Shown here: positions 47,930 through 56,739 of the stretch, piece by piece
Layout: every line of letters starts with the position of its first letter
Position numbering within the stretch: the stretch's first letter is position 1
Source of the DNA: Promicromonospora sp049532985
GTDB lineage: Bacteria > Actinomycetota > Actinomycetes > Actinomycetales > Cellulomonadaceae
Reading direction: 5' to 3'
Assembly: GCF_049532985.1 (NCBI RefSeq)
Contig: NZ_CP186693.1
Coordinates: 4,216,001 to 4,280,000, forward strand
Length of the DNA: 64,000 bases
Made by a program: the position numbers and the translations under genes
The notes under the pieces: generated by a model
Databases searched by the model: none
Seen by the model: the letters and a program-made list of their open reading frames with translations, nothing else
What the model was told of the DNA's origin: nothing

Positions 47930-48625
47930 TCAGGCCGCGCGGACCGCCCGGTGGAGGGCCACGATGCCGCCCGACACGTTGCGGTAGGCGGCGTGCTCCC
48001 ACCCGGCCTCCAGCATGAGCTTCGCCAGGCCGACCTGGTCGTGCCAGCCCCGGATGGACTCCGCCAGGTAGTCGTAGGACCCCTTGTCCCGGGTCACGGC
48101 GTTCGCCACCAGCGGCAGCGCGCGCATCAGGTACTCCTGGTAGACCTTGCGGAACGGCGCCCAGGTGGGGGTGGAGAACTCGCAGATCACGATGCGGCCG
48201 CCCGGCCGCACCACGCGCCGCATCTCCTTCAGCGCGGCGCTCGTGTCCACGACGTTGCGCAGGCCGAAGCTGATCGTCACGGCGTCGAACGACTCGTCGG
48301 CGAAGGGCAGCCGGGTGGCGTCCCCCGCGACGAACGGCAGGTCGGGGCGGCGCCGCTTGCCCACCTGCAGCATGCCGATCGAGAAGTCGGACGGGACCAC
48401 GAAGGCGCCGTCGGCCGCGAACGGCTCGCTGCTGGTGCCCGTGCCGGCGGCGAGGTCGAGCACGCGCTCGCCCGGCATCGCGGCGACGGCCTCGACCGTG
48501 AGGCGGCGCCAGCGCCGGTCCTGGCCCAGTGAGATCAGGTCGTTGGTCAGGTCGTAGCGGGCGGCGATCCCGTCGAACATCGACGCGACCTCGGCCGGCT
48601 TCTTCTCCAGGCTTGCGCGGGACAT
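47930..48625 (-). CDS. menG: Demethylmenaquinone methyltransferase
   Basis: 231 residues from the ATG at 48625; the frame remains open upstream without support. The SAM-binding motif is LDLAAGTGTSS. The UbiE/MenG signatures FDGIAARYDLTNDLISLGQD near the N-terminus and SFGLRNVVD, FSTPTW and YDYLAESIRGW are present. It adds the final methyl group to demethylmenaquinone. It is divergent from menF across 142 bases. A GACGAT box 6 bases before the ATG could be a weak leaderless promoter. Confidence 0.95.
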   Translation of the reverse strand: MSRASLEKKPAEVASMFDGIAARYDLTNDLISLGQDRRWRRLTVEAVAAMPGERVLDLAAGTGTSSEPFAADGAFVVPSDFSIGMLQVGKRRRPDLPFVAGDATRLPFADESFDAVTISFGLRNVVDTSAALKEMRRVVRPGGRIVICEFSTPTWAPFRKVYQEYLMRALPLVANAVTRDKGSYDYLAESIRGWHDQVGLAKLMLEAGWEHAAYRNVSGGIVALHRAVRAA

Positions 48626-48754
48626 GCCGCCATCGTCCCACGCCCGAGGGCCAGGCCACGGCCGGCGGGCGCGCCAGGGAGGTGCCGGGTCCGGCGGCGA
48701 GCGGCCCCGCTGTGACCTCGGCGACCAAGCACCCTGGCGCCTCCCGGCCGCGCT

Positions 48755-48767
48755 TATCCTGAGCCTG
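48755..48767 (+). promoter_or_regulatory. menF promoter, leaderless layout
   Basis: TATCCT (48755-48760) then 7 bases, then the ATG at 48768. There is no Shine-Dalgarno-like sequence before this ATG, so translation probably starts at the 5' end of the mRNA. Confidence 0.5.
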
Positions 48768-50249
48768 ATGATCGCTTCACCTTCCGGCGGCGCGCCCGGC
48801 GTGCCCGGCGCGTCCACCGCCCCGTACGACGTCTGGGTGACCGAGGCGCCGCTCCCGTCCGACGACGCGCCCCGGGGTGCGCCCGACGGCCCGCAGCTCG
48901 TGGTCCGCACCGTCGCGATCGACGACCTCGCCGACGGCGCCACCGCGCTGATCGACCGGCTCCCGGACACCAACGCGCTGGCCTGGGTGCGGCACGGCGA
49001 CGGCCTGGTGGGCTGGGGCGAGGCGCTGCGGTTCGAGACGTTCGGCCCGGGCCGGTTCGCCGACGCCGACGACAAGTGGCGCACGGTGCTCGACCGCGCC
49101 CTGGTGCACGACGACGTGGCGCTGCCCGGCAGCGGGCTGGTCGCGTTCGGCAGCTTCGCGTTCGACGACGTCTCGCCCGGTGACGAGGAGGACGCAGCGC
49201 GGGCGAGCGGGGTGCTGATCGTGCCGCGCGTCGTCGTCGGACGGCGGGGCGAGCGGTCGTGGCTCACTACGATCTCGCTGGTGGGCGACCGGTCGGCCCC
49301 CGTGGGCGAGGACCTGCTGTCCGCCTATCCGCGGCAGCCCGTGACCGAGCCCGGACGGGTCGCCCTGGCCGACGGCGCGGTGGGTGCCGAGGACTGGCCG
49401 GCCGTGGTGGCCGAGGGCATCGCCCGGATCCAGGCGGGCGAGCTGGAGAAGGTGGTGCTCGCCCGCGACGTCGTCGCCACCGCCGAGCAGCCGATCGACA
49501 CCCGGCACCTGCTGGGCCGTCTCACGACGGCGTACGAGGCGTGCTGGACGTTCAGCGTGGACGGCATGGTGGGCGCGACGCCGGAGCTCCTGGTCCGCAG
49601 CGAGAAGGGCCTGGTCGCCTCGCGCGTGCTGGCGGGCACCATCCGCCGCGAGCACGCCGAGGCGTCGTCGGCCGCGGACACCGGCGCCGACGACGGGACG
49701 GCGGACGACGCCGACCTGCTGCGCGCCGCCCAGCTCGCCCGGTCCTCGAAGGACCTGGAGGAGCACGAGTTCGCCGTCCGGTCGGTGGCGGCCGCGCTGG
49801 AGCCCTTCTGCTCGTCCATGAACGTGCCCGAGGCGCCGTTCGTGCTGCACCTGCCGAACGTGATGCACCTGGCGACCGACGTGACGGGCGTGCTCACCGA
49901 CCAGGGGGCGGCGTCGGCCCGGCGTCCGCCGTCGTCCCTGTCGCTCGCCGCGGCGCTGCACCCGAGCGCCGCCGTCTGCGGCACGCCGACCACGGCCGCA
50001 CGCGACCTGATCCGGGAGATCGAAGGCCTGGACCGCGCACGCTACGCCGGCCCGGTGGGCTGGGTGGGCGCCGACGGCGACGGCGAGTGGGGCATCGCCC
50101 TGCGCTCGGCCGAGATCTCGGCCAAGGACCGCCACCACATCCGCCTCTTCGCGGGCTGCGGCATCGTGGCGGCCTCGGACCCCGCCGCGGAGCTGGCGGA
50201 GTCGGAGGCCAAGCTGGACCCGATGCGCTACGCCCTCGGCACCCGTTGA
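48768..50249 (+). CDS. menF: Isochorismate synthase
   Basis: 493 residues. The C-terminal two-thirds is a chorismate-binding domain: ELEKVVLARDVV, TPELLVRSEKGLVASRVLAGT, SSKDLEEHEFAVRSV, HPSAAVCGTP and FAGCGIVAASDP. It converts chorismate to isochorismate, the entry step of classical menaquinone synthesis that MenD then uses. The Lys in LEKVVLARD fits isochorismate synthases rather than salicylate synthases, though paralogues such as DhbC/EntC are similar; the neighbouring men genes decide the call. A TATCCT box 7 bases before the ATG at 48768 supports this start. Its stop lies inside a long hairpin shared with the convergent gene. Confidence 0.92.
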   Translation: MIASPSGGAPGVPGASTAPYDVWVTEAPLPSDDAPRGAPDGPQLVVRTVAIDDLADGATALIDRLPDTNALAWVRHGDGLVGWGEALRFETFGPGRFADADDKWRTVLDRALVHDDVALPGSGLVAFGSFAFDDVSPGDEEDAARASGVLIVPRVVVGRRGERSWLTTISLVGDRSAPVGEDLLSAYPRQPVTEPGRVALADGAVGAEDWPAVVAEGIARIQAGELEKVVLARDVVATAEQPIDTRHLLGRLTTAYEACWTFSVDGMVGATPELLVRSEKGLVASRVLAGTIRREHAEASSAADTGADDGTADDADLLRAAQLARSSKDLEEHEFAVRSVAAALEPFCSSMNVPEAPFVLHLPNVMHLATDVTGVLTDQGAASARRPPSSLSLAAALHPSAAVCGTPTTAARDLIREIEGLDRARYAGPVGWVGADGDGEWGIALRSAEISAKDRHHIRLFAGCGIVAASDPAAELAESEAKLDPMRYALGTR

Positions 50250-50310
50250 GTGCGGGACATTCGCCCTTCTGGCACACGAAGAGGGGCGAATATCCCGCAC
50301 TCAACGGGTG
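50240..50310. terminator. Bidirectional hairpin terminator between menF and the DUF6114 gene
   Basis: 27-base arms (50240-50266 and 50284-50310) pair with one mismatch around a 17-base loop. The left arm includes the menF stop codon; the right arm ends one base from the end of the convergent gene. One structure can thus end both transcripts. Confidence 0.7.
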
Positions 50311-50311
50311 A

Positions 50312-52189
50312 TCAGGGGGTGCCGGCCGTGGGGCCCTTGCCGATCGGGTCCGTGGGGTCGCCCCAGACCTGCTCGCGGAAGTGGTCCCAGACCTGGATGT
50401 CGGAGGTGGCACCCAGGAAGCCCATGCGCGCGTCGGTGGCCGTGAGCAGGAGCTCGATGAGCGAGGCACCCTCCAGCACCTTGGTCGCGACCTCCAGGAG
50501 GTCCTGACCGTCGGGCAGGTTCGCGTGGATCGACGACACGTACATGTGGGCGTCGCCCTCCAGCGAGACGAAGTTCGCCCGGGTGTCCGTGCCCGCCACG
50601 GTGCCGTGGTCGTAGGCGTACGACTTGAGCCAGAACCCGTCGACGACGACCTTGTCCGCCGAGATCTTGATCGCGTCCCTGCGGCCGCCACCGTCACCCT
50701 TGACCGGCACGTTCGCCAGGCCGATGCCGTTGATGCCCGTGAGCGGGATCGTCAGGTCCCGGCTCTCCAGGTCGGCGGGCAGCGAGAAGACGTTGCCGTC
50801 CTCGCGGGCCCCGCACTGACCCGGCAGGGCCACGTTGAGGTCGTACTTTCCGCCGAAGCTGACCTTGACGCACGTGCCGAGCTCGGTCTGCAGCGCCTCC
50901 TCGATCGTCTCCTGCGGGTCGATCTCACCGCACGGGTCGGACGGCGCGACGTCCGCCTCCTCGGGCGGCACCTCCCCGTCCTGCGTGGGTTCCTGGCACT
51001 CGGACGTGTCCTCGCCCGTGGCGGCGTCACCCCGGCCCGTGCCCGCGCCGGTCGTGTCCCCGGTGTCGCCGGCCGAGCTCGCGCCGTCACCGCCGTCACC
51101 GCCGGTGCCGCCAGAGTCGCCGGTCCCGTCCGGGTCGCCCGCGGAGCCGTCGCCCGGCTCCTCGGTCCCGCCGGTCCCCTCCCCCGGGTCGGCGGTCTCG
51201 CCCGTCCCCGGGTCGGTCGCGCCGGCCGACGGCGACGGCGAGGCCGACGGATCCGCCGTCCCCTCGTCGTCACAGGCGCCGAAGACGACGCACCAGAACG
51301 AGTCGTCCGACCGGGTCGTGGCGTCGGCGTCGGAGGCGGACGCGGGCACGCTCGTACCGGCGAGAGCCAGCGCTCCGGCCACCACGACCGCCGCCGACTT
51401 CTGGGACAGCGCCCGCAGCGCGCCGCTGAGCGACTCCACCTTGGGGATCGCCTCGGTCTCGCCGGCCGCCGTGGCGTCGCGCGACGCGCCGTCCCGCGAC
51501 CCGTCGGCCGCCGAGCCTCCGCCCGGCGACGTCTCCTGCGGCGCCGGGTCGACGTCGCTGTCGGCGCCGTCCGACGTCCCCGCTCCGGGCTCGCCGGCGC
51601 TGCCGGACCGCGGCTCGCCGGCGCTGCCAGGTCGCGGCTCGCCGGCGCTGCCGGACCGCGGCTCGTCGGCGGGCGTCGCGCCGCTCGCGTCCGCGCCGGA
51701 CGCCGGATCGTCGTCCCGCGTCGCGCCGCTCGCCGTCTCGCCGGCCTCCCGGTCACCCTCCGCCGCCTGCGGCGTCGGAGCCCACGAGACCACGATGACG
51801 CCGCCGACCACGCCGAGCAGGAACCCGACGACCCAGCCGCCGAGGTTCACGCCCGCGATCGAGTAGACGGAGATCGCGAGCGCGATCACGCCGTAGAAGA
51901 TCCGGTGCACCGGCTGCGCGATCGAGAGGATCCCGAGCAGCGTCAGTGCCAGCGGCAGGATCGTCGCCTGCGCGCCCTCCACGCCGAACCGCAGCACGAT
52001 GTTCATGCCGAACTGGTCCAGCTTGATCGGGCCGGACAGGAGCATCTCCAGGCCCGCGAGCGCTACCAGCACACCCCCGACGAACGGCCGCTGCCGGCGC
52101 CAGGGACGGAAGTCCCTGCGCCAGCCCGCGAGCCTCGCGCGAAGTCCGGGGCGGCCGGCGGGCGCCTGGCCGTCCGGACTCAGAAGCAC
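50312..52189 (-). CDS. DUF6114-type membrane protein with long secreted-like C-terminal extension
   Basis: 625 residues; the GTG at 52189 overlaps the DUF6230 stop by 10 bases. Residues 36-140 have about four helices and match the small DUF6114 membrane proteins, normally near 150 residues. Then follow a low-complexity Gly/Glu/Pro/Ser region (with a GSAGEPRSGS-like repeat, 179-202) and a hydrophobic stretch AAVVVAGALALAGTSVPASA (266-285) that looks like a signal peptide with an AxA cleavage site. A second low-complexity Asp/Gly/Thr region precedes a Cys-containing domain (398-625) that I cannot name. The DUF6114-DUF6230 pairing is familiar from Streptomyces. The extension is unusual. Function unknown. 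Confidence 0.75.
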   Translation of the reverse strand: MLLSPDGQAPAGRPGLRARLAGWRRDFRPWRRQRPFVGGVLVALAGLEMLLSGPIKLDQFGMNIVLRFGVEGAQATILPLALTLLGILSIAQPVHRIFYGVIALAISVYSIAGVNLGGWVVGFLLGVVGGVIVVSWAPTPQAAEGDREAGETASGATRDDDPASGADASGATPADEPRSGSAGEPRPGSAGEPRSGSAGEPGAGTSDGADSDVDPAPQETSPGGGSAADGSRDGASRDATAAGETEAIPKVESLSGALRALSQKSAAVVVAGALALAGTSVPASASDADATTRSDDSFWCVVFGACDDEGTADPSASPSPSAGATDPGTGETADPGEGTGGTEEPGDGSAGDPDGTGDSGGTGGDGGDGASSAGDTGDTTGAGTGRGDAATGEDTSECQEPTQDGEVPPEEADVAPSDPCGEIDPQETIEEALQTELGTCVKVSFGGKYDLNVALPGQCGAREDGNVFSLPADLESRDLTIPLTGINGIGLANVPVKGDGGGRRDAIKISADKVVVDGFWLKSYAYDHGTVAGTDTRANFVSLEGDAHMYVSSIHANLPDGQDLLEVATKVLEGASLIELLLTATDARMGFLGATSDIQVWDHFREQVWGDPTDPIGKGPTAGTP

Positions 52190-52773
52190 TCGGTGCCGTC
52201 CGTGATCTTGAGGCTGAGGTCCGTGAGCTGGAAGACGGCGGCCTGCGTGCTCCAGGAGACCTGCTCCAGGTTGGAGATGTCGACCGAGTCGGAGTCCATG
52301 GCGAAGTCGCCGGCGTCGCCCTTCTTGGCCGTGTTCACGGTCGAGGCGTCCACGCCGATGCGGATGTTCTTGAAGATCGCGGTGCCCGACAGGTCGTTCA
52401 TGCCGATCTGCAGGTCGGTGGCCTTCGCGGGCTCGTCACCGGTGCCGGCGGAGATCAGCAGGCCGACCTTGCCGAGCGGCGTGTCCTGCACGACGGACTG
52501 GCACAGGTTGTAGAGCTGCGCGTCCTTGATGTTGGCGATGGCGGCCGGGTGCTGGGTACCGTCCGACGCCGTGGCCACGCCCGCGTACTGCGAGAAGCCG
52601 GTGCCGGCGAGCTGGTCGGCGCCGATCTTGAACTGGCTGCCGGAGATGGCGAACGAGACGGGCACGGCGCCCTGGGCGACCCCGCCCAGCAGGACGCTGG
52701 CGGCGATGGTGACCGGAATGACTGCGAGAGCCACGCGACCCTTGCGCGACCCCGTGAGCTTGCTGAGCTTCAT
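52180..52773 (-). CDS. DUF6230 family secreted or envelope protein
   Basis: 197 residues from the ATG at 52773 (GAGGGGAA ribosome site). SRKGRVALAVIPVTIAASVL followed by LGGVAQGAVP is an N-terminal signal or anchor. The rest is a beta-rich domain with two cysteines, ending TECF. Streptomyces homologues have been labelled cholesterol esterase, but I see no GxSxG motif, so no enzyme activity is claimed. It pairs with the DUF6114 gene downstream and diverges from a tetR gene that probably controls both. A good -35/-10 promoter lies at 52825-52854. Confidence 0.8.
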   Translation of the reverse strand: MKLSKLTGSRKGRVALAVIPVTIAASVLLGGVAQGAVPVSFAISGSQFKIGADQLAGTGFSQYAGVATASDGTQHPAAIANIKDAQLYNLCQSVVQDTPLGKVGLLISAGTGDEPAKATDLQIGMNDLSGTAIFKNIRIGVDASTVNTAKKGDAGDFAMDSDSVDISNLEQVSWSTQAAVFQLTDLSLKITDGTECF

Positions 52774-52824
52774 TGGTGTTCCCCTCGATCCCAATGTGAG
52801 CGACCGCATCGTCGCTCCGCGGCG

Positions 52825-52859
52825 ACGTTAGCGCGATTACTGAGTCACCGTCAATTGAC
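52825..52859 (-). promoter_or_regulatory. Promoter of the DUF6230-DUF6114 pair with TetR operator candidate
   Basis: TTGACG (52849-52854), an 18-base spacer and TAACGT (52825-52830) on the minus strand form the best -35/-10 pair in the window. The -35 overlaps a perfect palindrome GTCAATTGAC (52850-52859). That palindrome is a reasonable TetR-type operator core between the divergent genes. Confidence 0.5.
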
Positions 52860-52888
52860 CCCCCGACGGCGGCGCAAAGCATGCCCGA

Positions 52889-52900
52889 TATGCTCGACGC
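52889..52900 (+). promoter_or_regulatory. tetR promoter, leaderless layout
   Basis: TATGCT (52889-52894), 6 bases, then the ATG at 52901; no ribosome-binding sequence is present. Only about 30 bases separate it from the palindrome at 52850-52859, so autoregulation is feasible. Confidence 0.5.
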
Positions 52901-53530
52901 ATGGCAACAGCCCGACGCACGCGCCTGCGCCCGGAGGAACGTCGTAACCAGCTCGTGGCCCTCGGGGTCGCCACCCTCGCGGACCGCCCCCTGGCCGAGG
53001 TGACCGTCGAGGAGATCGCCGCCGAAGCCGGTGTCTCGACGGGTCTCGTCTACTACTACTTCGGCTCGAAGAACGGCCTGCACCACGAGATCGTGCGCCG
53101 CGCCCGCGACTCGATGCTGCACGCGTCCGAACCGCTGCCCGAGCTGCCGCCGTCCGAACGCCTGGCCAGCACCCTGACCAGGCTCGTCGCCTACGTGCGG
53201 GAGCACGGGCCCACGTTCTACTCGCTCGTGCGAGGCGCGGCCAGCGGTGACGAGGAGGTGCGCGCCGTCATCGAGGACGCGCGGCGCGAGCAGACCGAGC
53301 GCGCTCTCGCCGTGCTCCTGGAGCTGGGCGTGCCGGACACCGAGCTGCTGCGCATCGCCGTCCGCTCCTGGGTCGCGCTGGCCGAGCAGGCGCTCGTCGA
53401 CGGCGGCATCAACTCCGACCTCGCCGCCGAGGAGCTCGTCGGCTACCTGGAGCGCAGCCTGGGCGGCGTCGTCGCCGCCGTCGTGCCGGGGGCCGCGGAG
53501 GCCCTGTTCGGCTCGCCCGCCCTCCCCTGA
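52901..53530 (+). CDS. TetR-family transcriptional regulator
   Basis: 209 residues. An N-terminal helix-turn-helix (about 15-65) has TVEEIAAEAGVSTGLVYYYF followed by GSKNGLHHEI, the classic TetR signature. A variable ligand-binding domain follows with no motif I can assign. It is divergent from the DUF6230-DUF6114 pair across 127 bases, the arrangement of a local repressor. It converges on a GNAT gene with a 10-base gap. The ligand is unknown; the envelope nature of the targets suggests lipid or membrane stress, which is only inference. Confidence 0.9.
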   Translation: MATARRTRLRPEERRNQLVALGVATLADRPLAEVTVEEIAAEAGVSTGLVYYYFGSKNGLHHEIVRRARDSMLHASEPLPELPPSERLASTLTRLVAYVREHGPTFYSLVRGAASGDEEVRAVIEDARREQTERALAVLLELGVPDTELLRIAVRSWVALAEQALVDGGINSDLAAEELVGYLERSLGGVVAAVVPGAAEALFGSPALP

Positions 53531-53540
53531 CACCCCGCCG

Positions 53541-54113
53541 TCAGAGCGCCTTGACCATCAGGAGGCAGGGGTCCCCGGCCCAGAGGTCGGGGAACTCCTC
53601 CACCGGGTGGAAGCCGCACGCGGCGTAGAAGGCGCGGGTCTGGTCGAAACCCGGGTCGGACGCCGACGGCCCGAGCGTCTTCACGCTCAGCAGCCGCACC
53701 CCCTGGGCGCGCAGGTCGTCCTCGACCCGTTCCAGCAGGGTGCGCCCGATGCCCGAGCGATGATGCTTGCGCCGCACGGCGAGCAGGTGCACCTCGGCCG
53801 ACGTGGGGTAGCGCTGGTCGAGCAGCAGCACCCCGAGCACGTCGGCCGTGGGGACGGCACCGCCGTCGGCCCCGAGGTGCGCCGGACCTGGCCCGGCCTC
53901 TCGCGCCCGGGCAGGGTCCGGACCGCCGGACGCCGCCCACGCCGGCTCCGCCTCGGGCGCGGCGACCGCCACGTAGTTGGGGAAGCGGGCGGCCGCCTCG
54001 ACGTACTCGTGCGTGAACCGGTCGATGCCGAACCACTCGGGCAGCTCTTCGAGGATGTCGTGTGCGGCATCCGCCCGTCCCAGGGTCCTGACCACGGTGT
54101 ACGTCCCAGACAC
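53541..54113 (-). CDS. GNAT-family N-acetyltransferase
   Basis: 190 residues from a GTG at 54113. The acetyl-CoA loop is RRKHHRSGIGRTLLERVE; VKTLGPSASDPGFDQTRAFY and YAACGFHPVEEFP complete the fold. The middle contains an Ala/Gly/Pro-rich insertion of about 25 residues. I prefer the GTG because TAAGTT lies exactly 7 bases upstream; a TTG at 54140 would start before this box. The substrate is unknown. It resembles housekeeping acetyltransferases and has no clear link to its neighbours. Confidence 0.82.
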   Translation of the reverse strand: MSGTYTVVRTLGRADAAHDILEELPEWFGIDRFTHEYVEAAARFPNYVAVAAPEAEPAWAASGGPDPARAREAGPGPAHLGADGGAVPTADVLGVLLLDQRYPTSAEVHLLAVRRKHHRSGIGRTLLERVEDDLRAQGVRLLSVKTLGPSASDPGFDQTRAFYAACGFHPVEEFPDLWAGDPCLLMVKAL

Positions 54114-54120
54114 GCGGACC

Positions 54121-54126
54121 AACTTA
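54121..54126 (-). promoter_or_regulatory. -10 box of the GNAT gene, leaderless layout
   Basis: TAAGTT on the minus strand, 7 bases, then GTG at 54113. Confidence 0.45.
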
Positions 54127-54163
54127 GACCGGCCCGGCAAGGTTCACCCGCTGAACGCGAATA

Positions 54164-54210
54164 CGCACCGAACCCCCAGGTCACACGGGGTGTCCTGGGG
54201 GTTCGGTGCG
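54164..54210 (-). terminator. Hairpin terminator of the HtrA-type protease gene
   Basis: 17-bp perfect stem (54164-54180 with 54194-54210; CGCACCGAACCCCCAGG on the plus strand) and a 13-base loop, starting 8 bases after the protease stop at 54218. Confidence 0.65.
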
Positions 54211-54217
54211 GCCGGGC

Positions 54218-56077
54218 TCAGCCCTGGTTGTCGAAGAACTCCTGGAGCCAGTCGGGGATGTTGTTCGGGTTGCTCTGGTCCGATCCGGAGCCGCCCTGGC
54301 CCGGCACCTGACCCTGCGAACCCTGGTCCGGCGCGGCGGCGGACTCCTCCTTCACGGCGAGCGTCACGGTGACCTCCTCGGTGCTGCCGTCGCGCACGAC
54401 GGTCAGGACCGCCTTGTCGCCGGCGTCCTTCTCCCGCACGAACGCCGTGAGCGACGCCGAACCGTTGACGGGGTCGCCGTCGATCGCGACGATCACGTCA
54501 CCCTGCTGGATGCCCGCGTCGCCGGCCGGCGAGTCGGCGACGACGTCCTGGACACCCGCACCACGGCGCGTGACGCCGTCGGCCGTGGCCTCCGCGTCGG
54601 AGAGGGTGACGCCGAGGAACGCGTGCTCCGCGGTGCCGTCCTCCTTGAGCTGGTCGCCGATCTGGGAGGCCAGGTTCGCCGGGATGGCGAAGCCGAGGCC
54701 GATCGAGCCCGAGCTGTTCGAGGAGCCCGACAGGGTCGCGATCGACGACGTGATGCCGATGACCTCACCGGACGCGTTGAACAGCGGGCCACCGGAGTTG
54801 CCCGGGTTCACCGCGGCGTCGATCTGGATCGCGTTCGTCACGACCTGGTCGGACCCGTCCTCGGCGCTGGCCGTGACCGGGCGGTCGAGGGCGGACACGA
54901 TGCCGGTCGTGGCCGTGTTCGCCAGGCCCAGCGGGTTGCCGAGCGCCATGACGGGCTCGCCCACGGCCACGTCGTCGGAGTCGGCGAAGGTGGCCGGCTC
55001 GAGGTCCGACGGCGGGTCGGAGAGCTGGACGACCGCGAGGTCGGTCGTCGGGTCGGTGCCGACGATGTCGGCCTCGTACACGCGGCCGTCGCTCAGCGTC
55101 ACCTGCACCGTCGTCGCGCCGGACACCACGTGGTTGTTGGTCAGCACGTGCCCCTCGGAGTCCAGCACGACGCCGGAGCCCTCGGCCCCGCCCGACTGGC
55201 TCTCCACCTGGATCGACACCACGGACTTCTGCACGGCCGACGTGACCTCGGTCCAGTTCGGGTTCTGCACGGTCGAGCTCTTGACCGGCACGTTCTCGCT
55301 GCTCGACTGCCCGACGTCGGCCAGGGAGGCCGCGTCCGAGCCGTCGCTGGTGATCGCGATGGCACCCGCCGTGCCGAGGCTGGCCAGCAGCGCCGCGGCC
55401 GCCGCGGCGCTGACCACCGGCACCCAGGTGCGGTTGCGCGCGGTCGGCTTCGGCTCGTCCGACGCCGTGGCCGGCAGGGCGTAGGGGTTGGTGTAGCCGG
55501 AGCCCGAACCACCGGCGGGGGCCGGGGCGGCGCCTACGGGGACCGAGGGCGGGGTAGTGGCCGGGGTGTGTGCGGCCGGGGTGTGTGCGGCCGGTGCGTG
55601 CGACGGCGGGGTCTGGTGGGCGGGCTGTTCGTGACCCGAGTGCTGGTGGGCGGGCTGCTGCGGGGCGGGCTGCTGCGGGGCGGGTGCCTGCGCGGCGGTC
55701 GGCTGGTGGGTTGCCGGCTGCTGGGCGGTCGGGTGCTGGGCGGTCGGGTGCTGGGCCGACGGCTGCTGGGCGGGGGCGCCGGTCACCGGAGCCGAGGCCG
55801 GCGCCGGAGCCGACGGCTGCTGCGCGCCGACCGCGGGCTGCACCACAGTGACGGGCTGCGCCGGGGCCGCGGGCTGTACGGGGGCCGACGGCTGCGCGGG
55901 CGCGCGCCCGGCGTTCGAGGACTGCTCAGGTGCCACGTCCGACGCGGGGCCCTGGGCCGGCGCCGGGTTCTGGACCGGGAGCTGCTGCGTGTGCTGGGCC
56001 GCGGGCAGCTGCTCGGTGGGCTGCGCCCCGGGCGCCTGCTGGTCCGGCCGCGGAGTGGTGCTGTTCTCGTCGTTCAT
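54218..56077 (-). CDS. HtrA/DegP-like membrane-anchored serine protease with PDZ domain
   Basis: 619 residues. A 215-residue Pro/Gln/Ala/His-rich cytoplasmic region (with repeats such as AQHPTAQHPTAQQP near 113-120) precedes a single membrane helix (about 219-241). The external trypsin-like domain has the complete triad H316 (LTNNHVV), D346 (PTTDLAVV) and S428 (NPGNSGGP). One PDZ domain follows (about 485-575), then a Gln/Gly-rich tail. By family it degrades or refolds misfolded exported proteins. AAGGAGGG precedes the ATG at 56077. No men or surface genes share its transcript. The low-complexity N-terminus is long, but similar ones occur in actinobacterial HtrA proteins. Confidence 0.93.
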   Translation of the reverse strand: MNDENSTTPRPDQQAPGAQPTEQLPAAQHTQQLPVQNPAPAQGPASDVAPEQSSNAGRAPAQPSAPVQPAAPAQPVTVVQPAVGAQQPSAPAPASAPVTGAPAQQPSAQHPTAQHPTAQQPATHQPTAAQAPAPQQPAPQQPAHQHSGHEQPAHQTPPSHAPAAHTPAAHTPATTPPSVPVGAAPAPAGGSGSGYTNPYALPATASDEPKPTARNRTWVPVVSAAAAAALLASLGTAGAIAITSDGSDAASLADVGQSSSENVPVKSSTVQNPNWTEVTSAVQKSVVSIQVESQSGGAEGSGVVLDSEGHVLTNNHVVSGATTVQVTLSDGRVYEADIVGTDPTTDLAVVQLSDPPSDLEPATFADSDDVAVGEPVMALGNPLGLANTATTGIVSALDRPVTASAEDGSDQVVTNAIQIDAAVNPGNSGGPLFNASGEVIGITSSIATLSGSSNSSGSIGLGFAIPANLASQIGDQLKEDGTAEHAFLGVTLSDAEATADGVTRRGAGVQDVVADSPAGDAGIQQGDVIVAIDGDPVNGSASLTAFVREKDAGDKAVLTVVRDGSTEEVTVTLAVKEESAAAPDQGSQGQVPGQGGSGSDQSNPNNIPDWLQEFFDNQG

Positions 56078-56739
56078 CGGTGACCCTCCTTGAAGTCACC
56101 ACTAGTTGACACCTCGATCCTTGTCCCACCCTTACGTGTACCTGTGAGTTCCCTGCACGCCCTCGACGCCGGCTGGAAGGACCGCCTGCCTCGGCACCTG
56201 AACATCCAGATCGGTCCCTTGCCCCCGCCGCCGAAGCCACTTCGGTCCGTTGCCGCGAGATCGGTCGATCGGGCGACCGATCTCGCGGCAACGGACCGAA
56301 GCAGCCAGGAAGAACACAGCAAGGGACCGAACCGCCGGGGCTGAGCCTCACCCCCGGGGCCTGAGCCACAGACGCGATCAAGCCGGTCGCACCGATCATG
56401 CCGTGTCAGGCCCTGTCAGCCCTGTCAGCCCTGTCAGCCGGTCCGCCCAGTCAGCCGGTCAGCCCGGTCAGCCGGTCAGCCGGTCAGCCGGTCAGCCCAG
56501 TCAGGCCGATCAGCCCAGTCAGGCCGATCAGGCCCGGTCAGCCCGGTCAGCCCGATCGGCCCGGTCAGCCCGATCGGCCCGGTCAGCTCGATCGGCCCGG
56601 CCAACCCAGCAGACCCCCGGCCAACCCAGCAAGCCCCGGCCAGCCCAGCCAACCCGGCCAACCCGGCCAACCCAGCAAGCCCGGCCAACCCAGCAAGCCC
56701 CAGCCAGCCCAGCCAGCCCAGCCCCCCAACCCAACCCAG
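56078..56739. other. 662-base non-coding region with long palindrome and minisatellite
   Basis: This lies between the htrA-type gene start and the menD stop, both on the minus strand. It holds the htrA leader (56078-56150), a 28-bp hairpin (56240-56301) and a tandem-repeat tract (about 56403-56745). Reading frames across the tract yield only simple repeats on both strands, and I do not regard any as genes. Confidence 0.7.
56240..56301. repeat. Perfect 28-bp-arm palindrome (family copy F)
   Basis: Arms 56240-56267 and 56274-56301 are exact reverse complements around ATCGGG. The arm carries TTGCCGCGAGATCGG, 13 of 15 identical to TTGCCTCGAGGTCGG in the palindromes at 15588 and 47841. Confidence 0.75.

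Noticed and set aside
52180..52773. Cholesterol esterase label for the DUF6230 protein
   Set aside because: No GxSxG or other esterase motif is visible. The label is inherited from old annotations of Streptomyces homologues.
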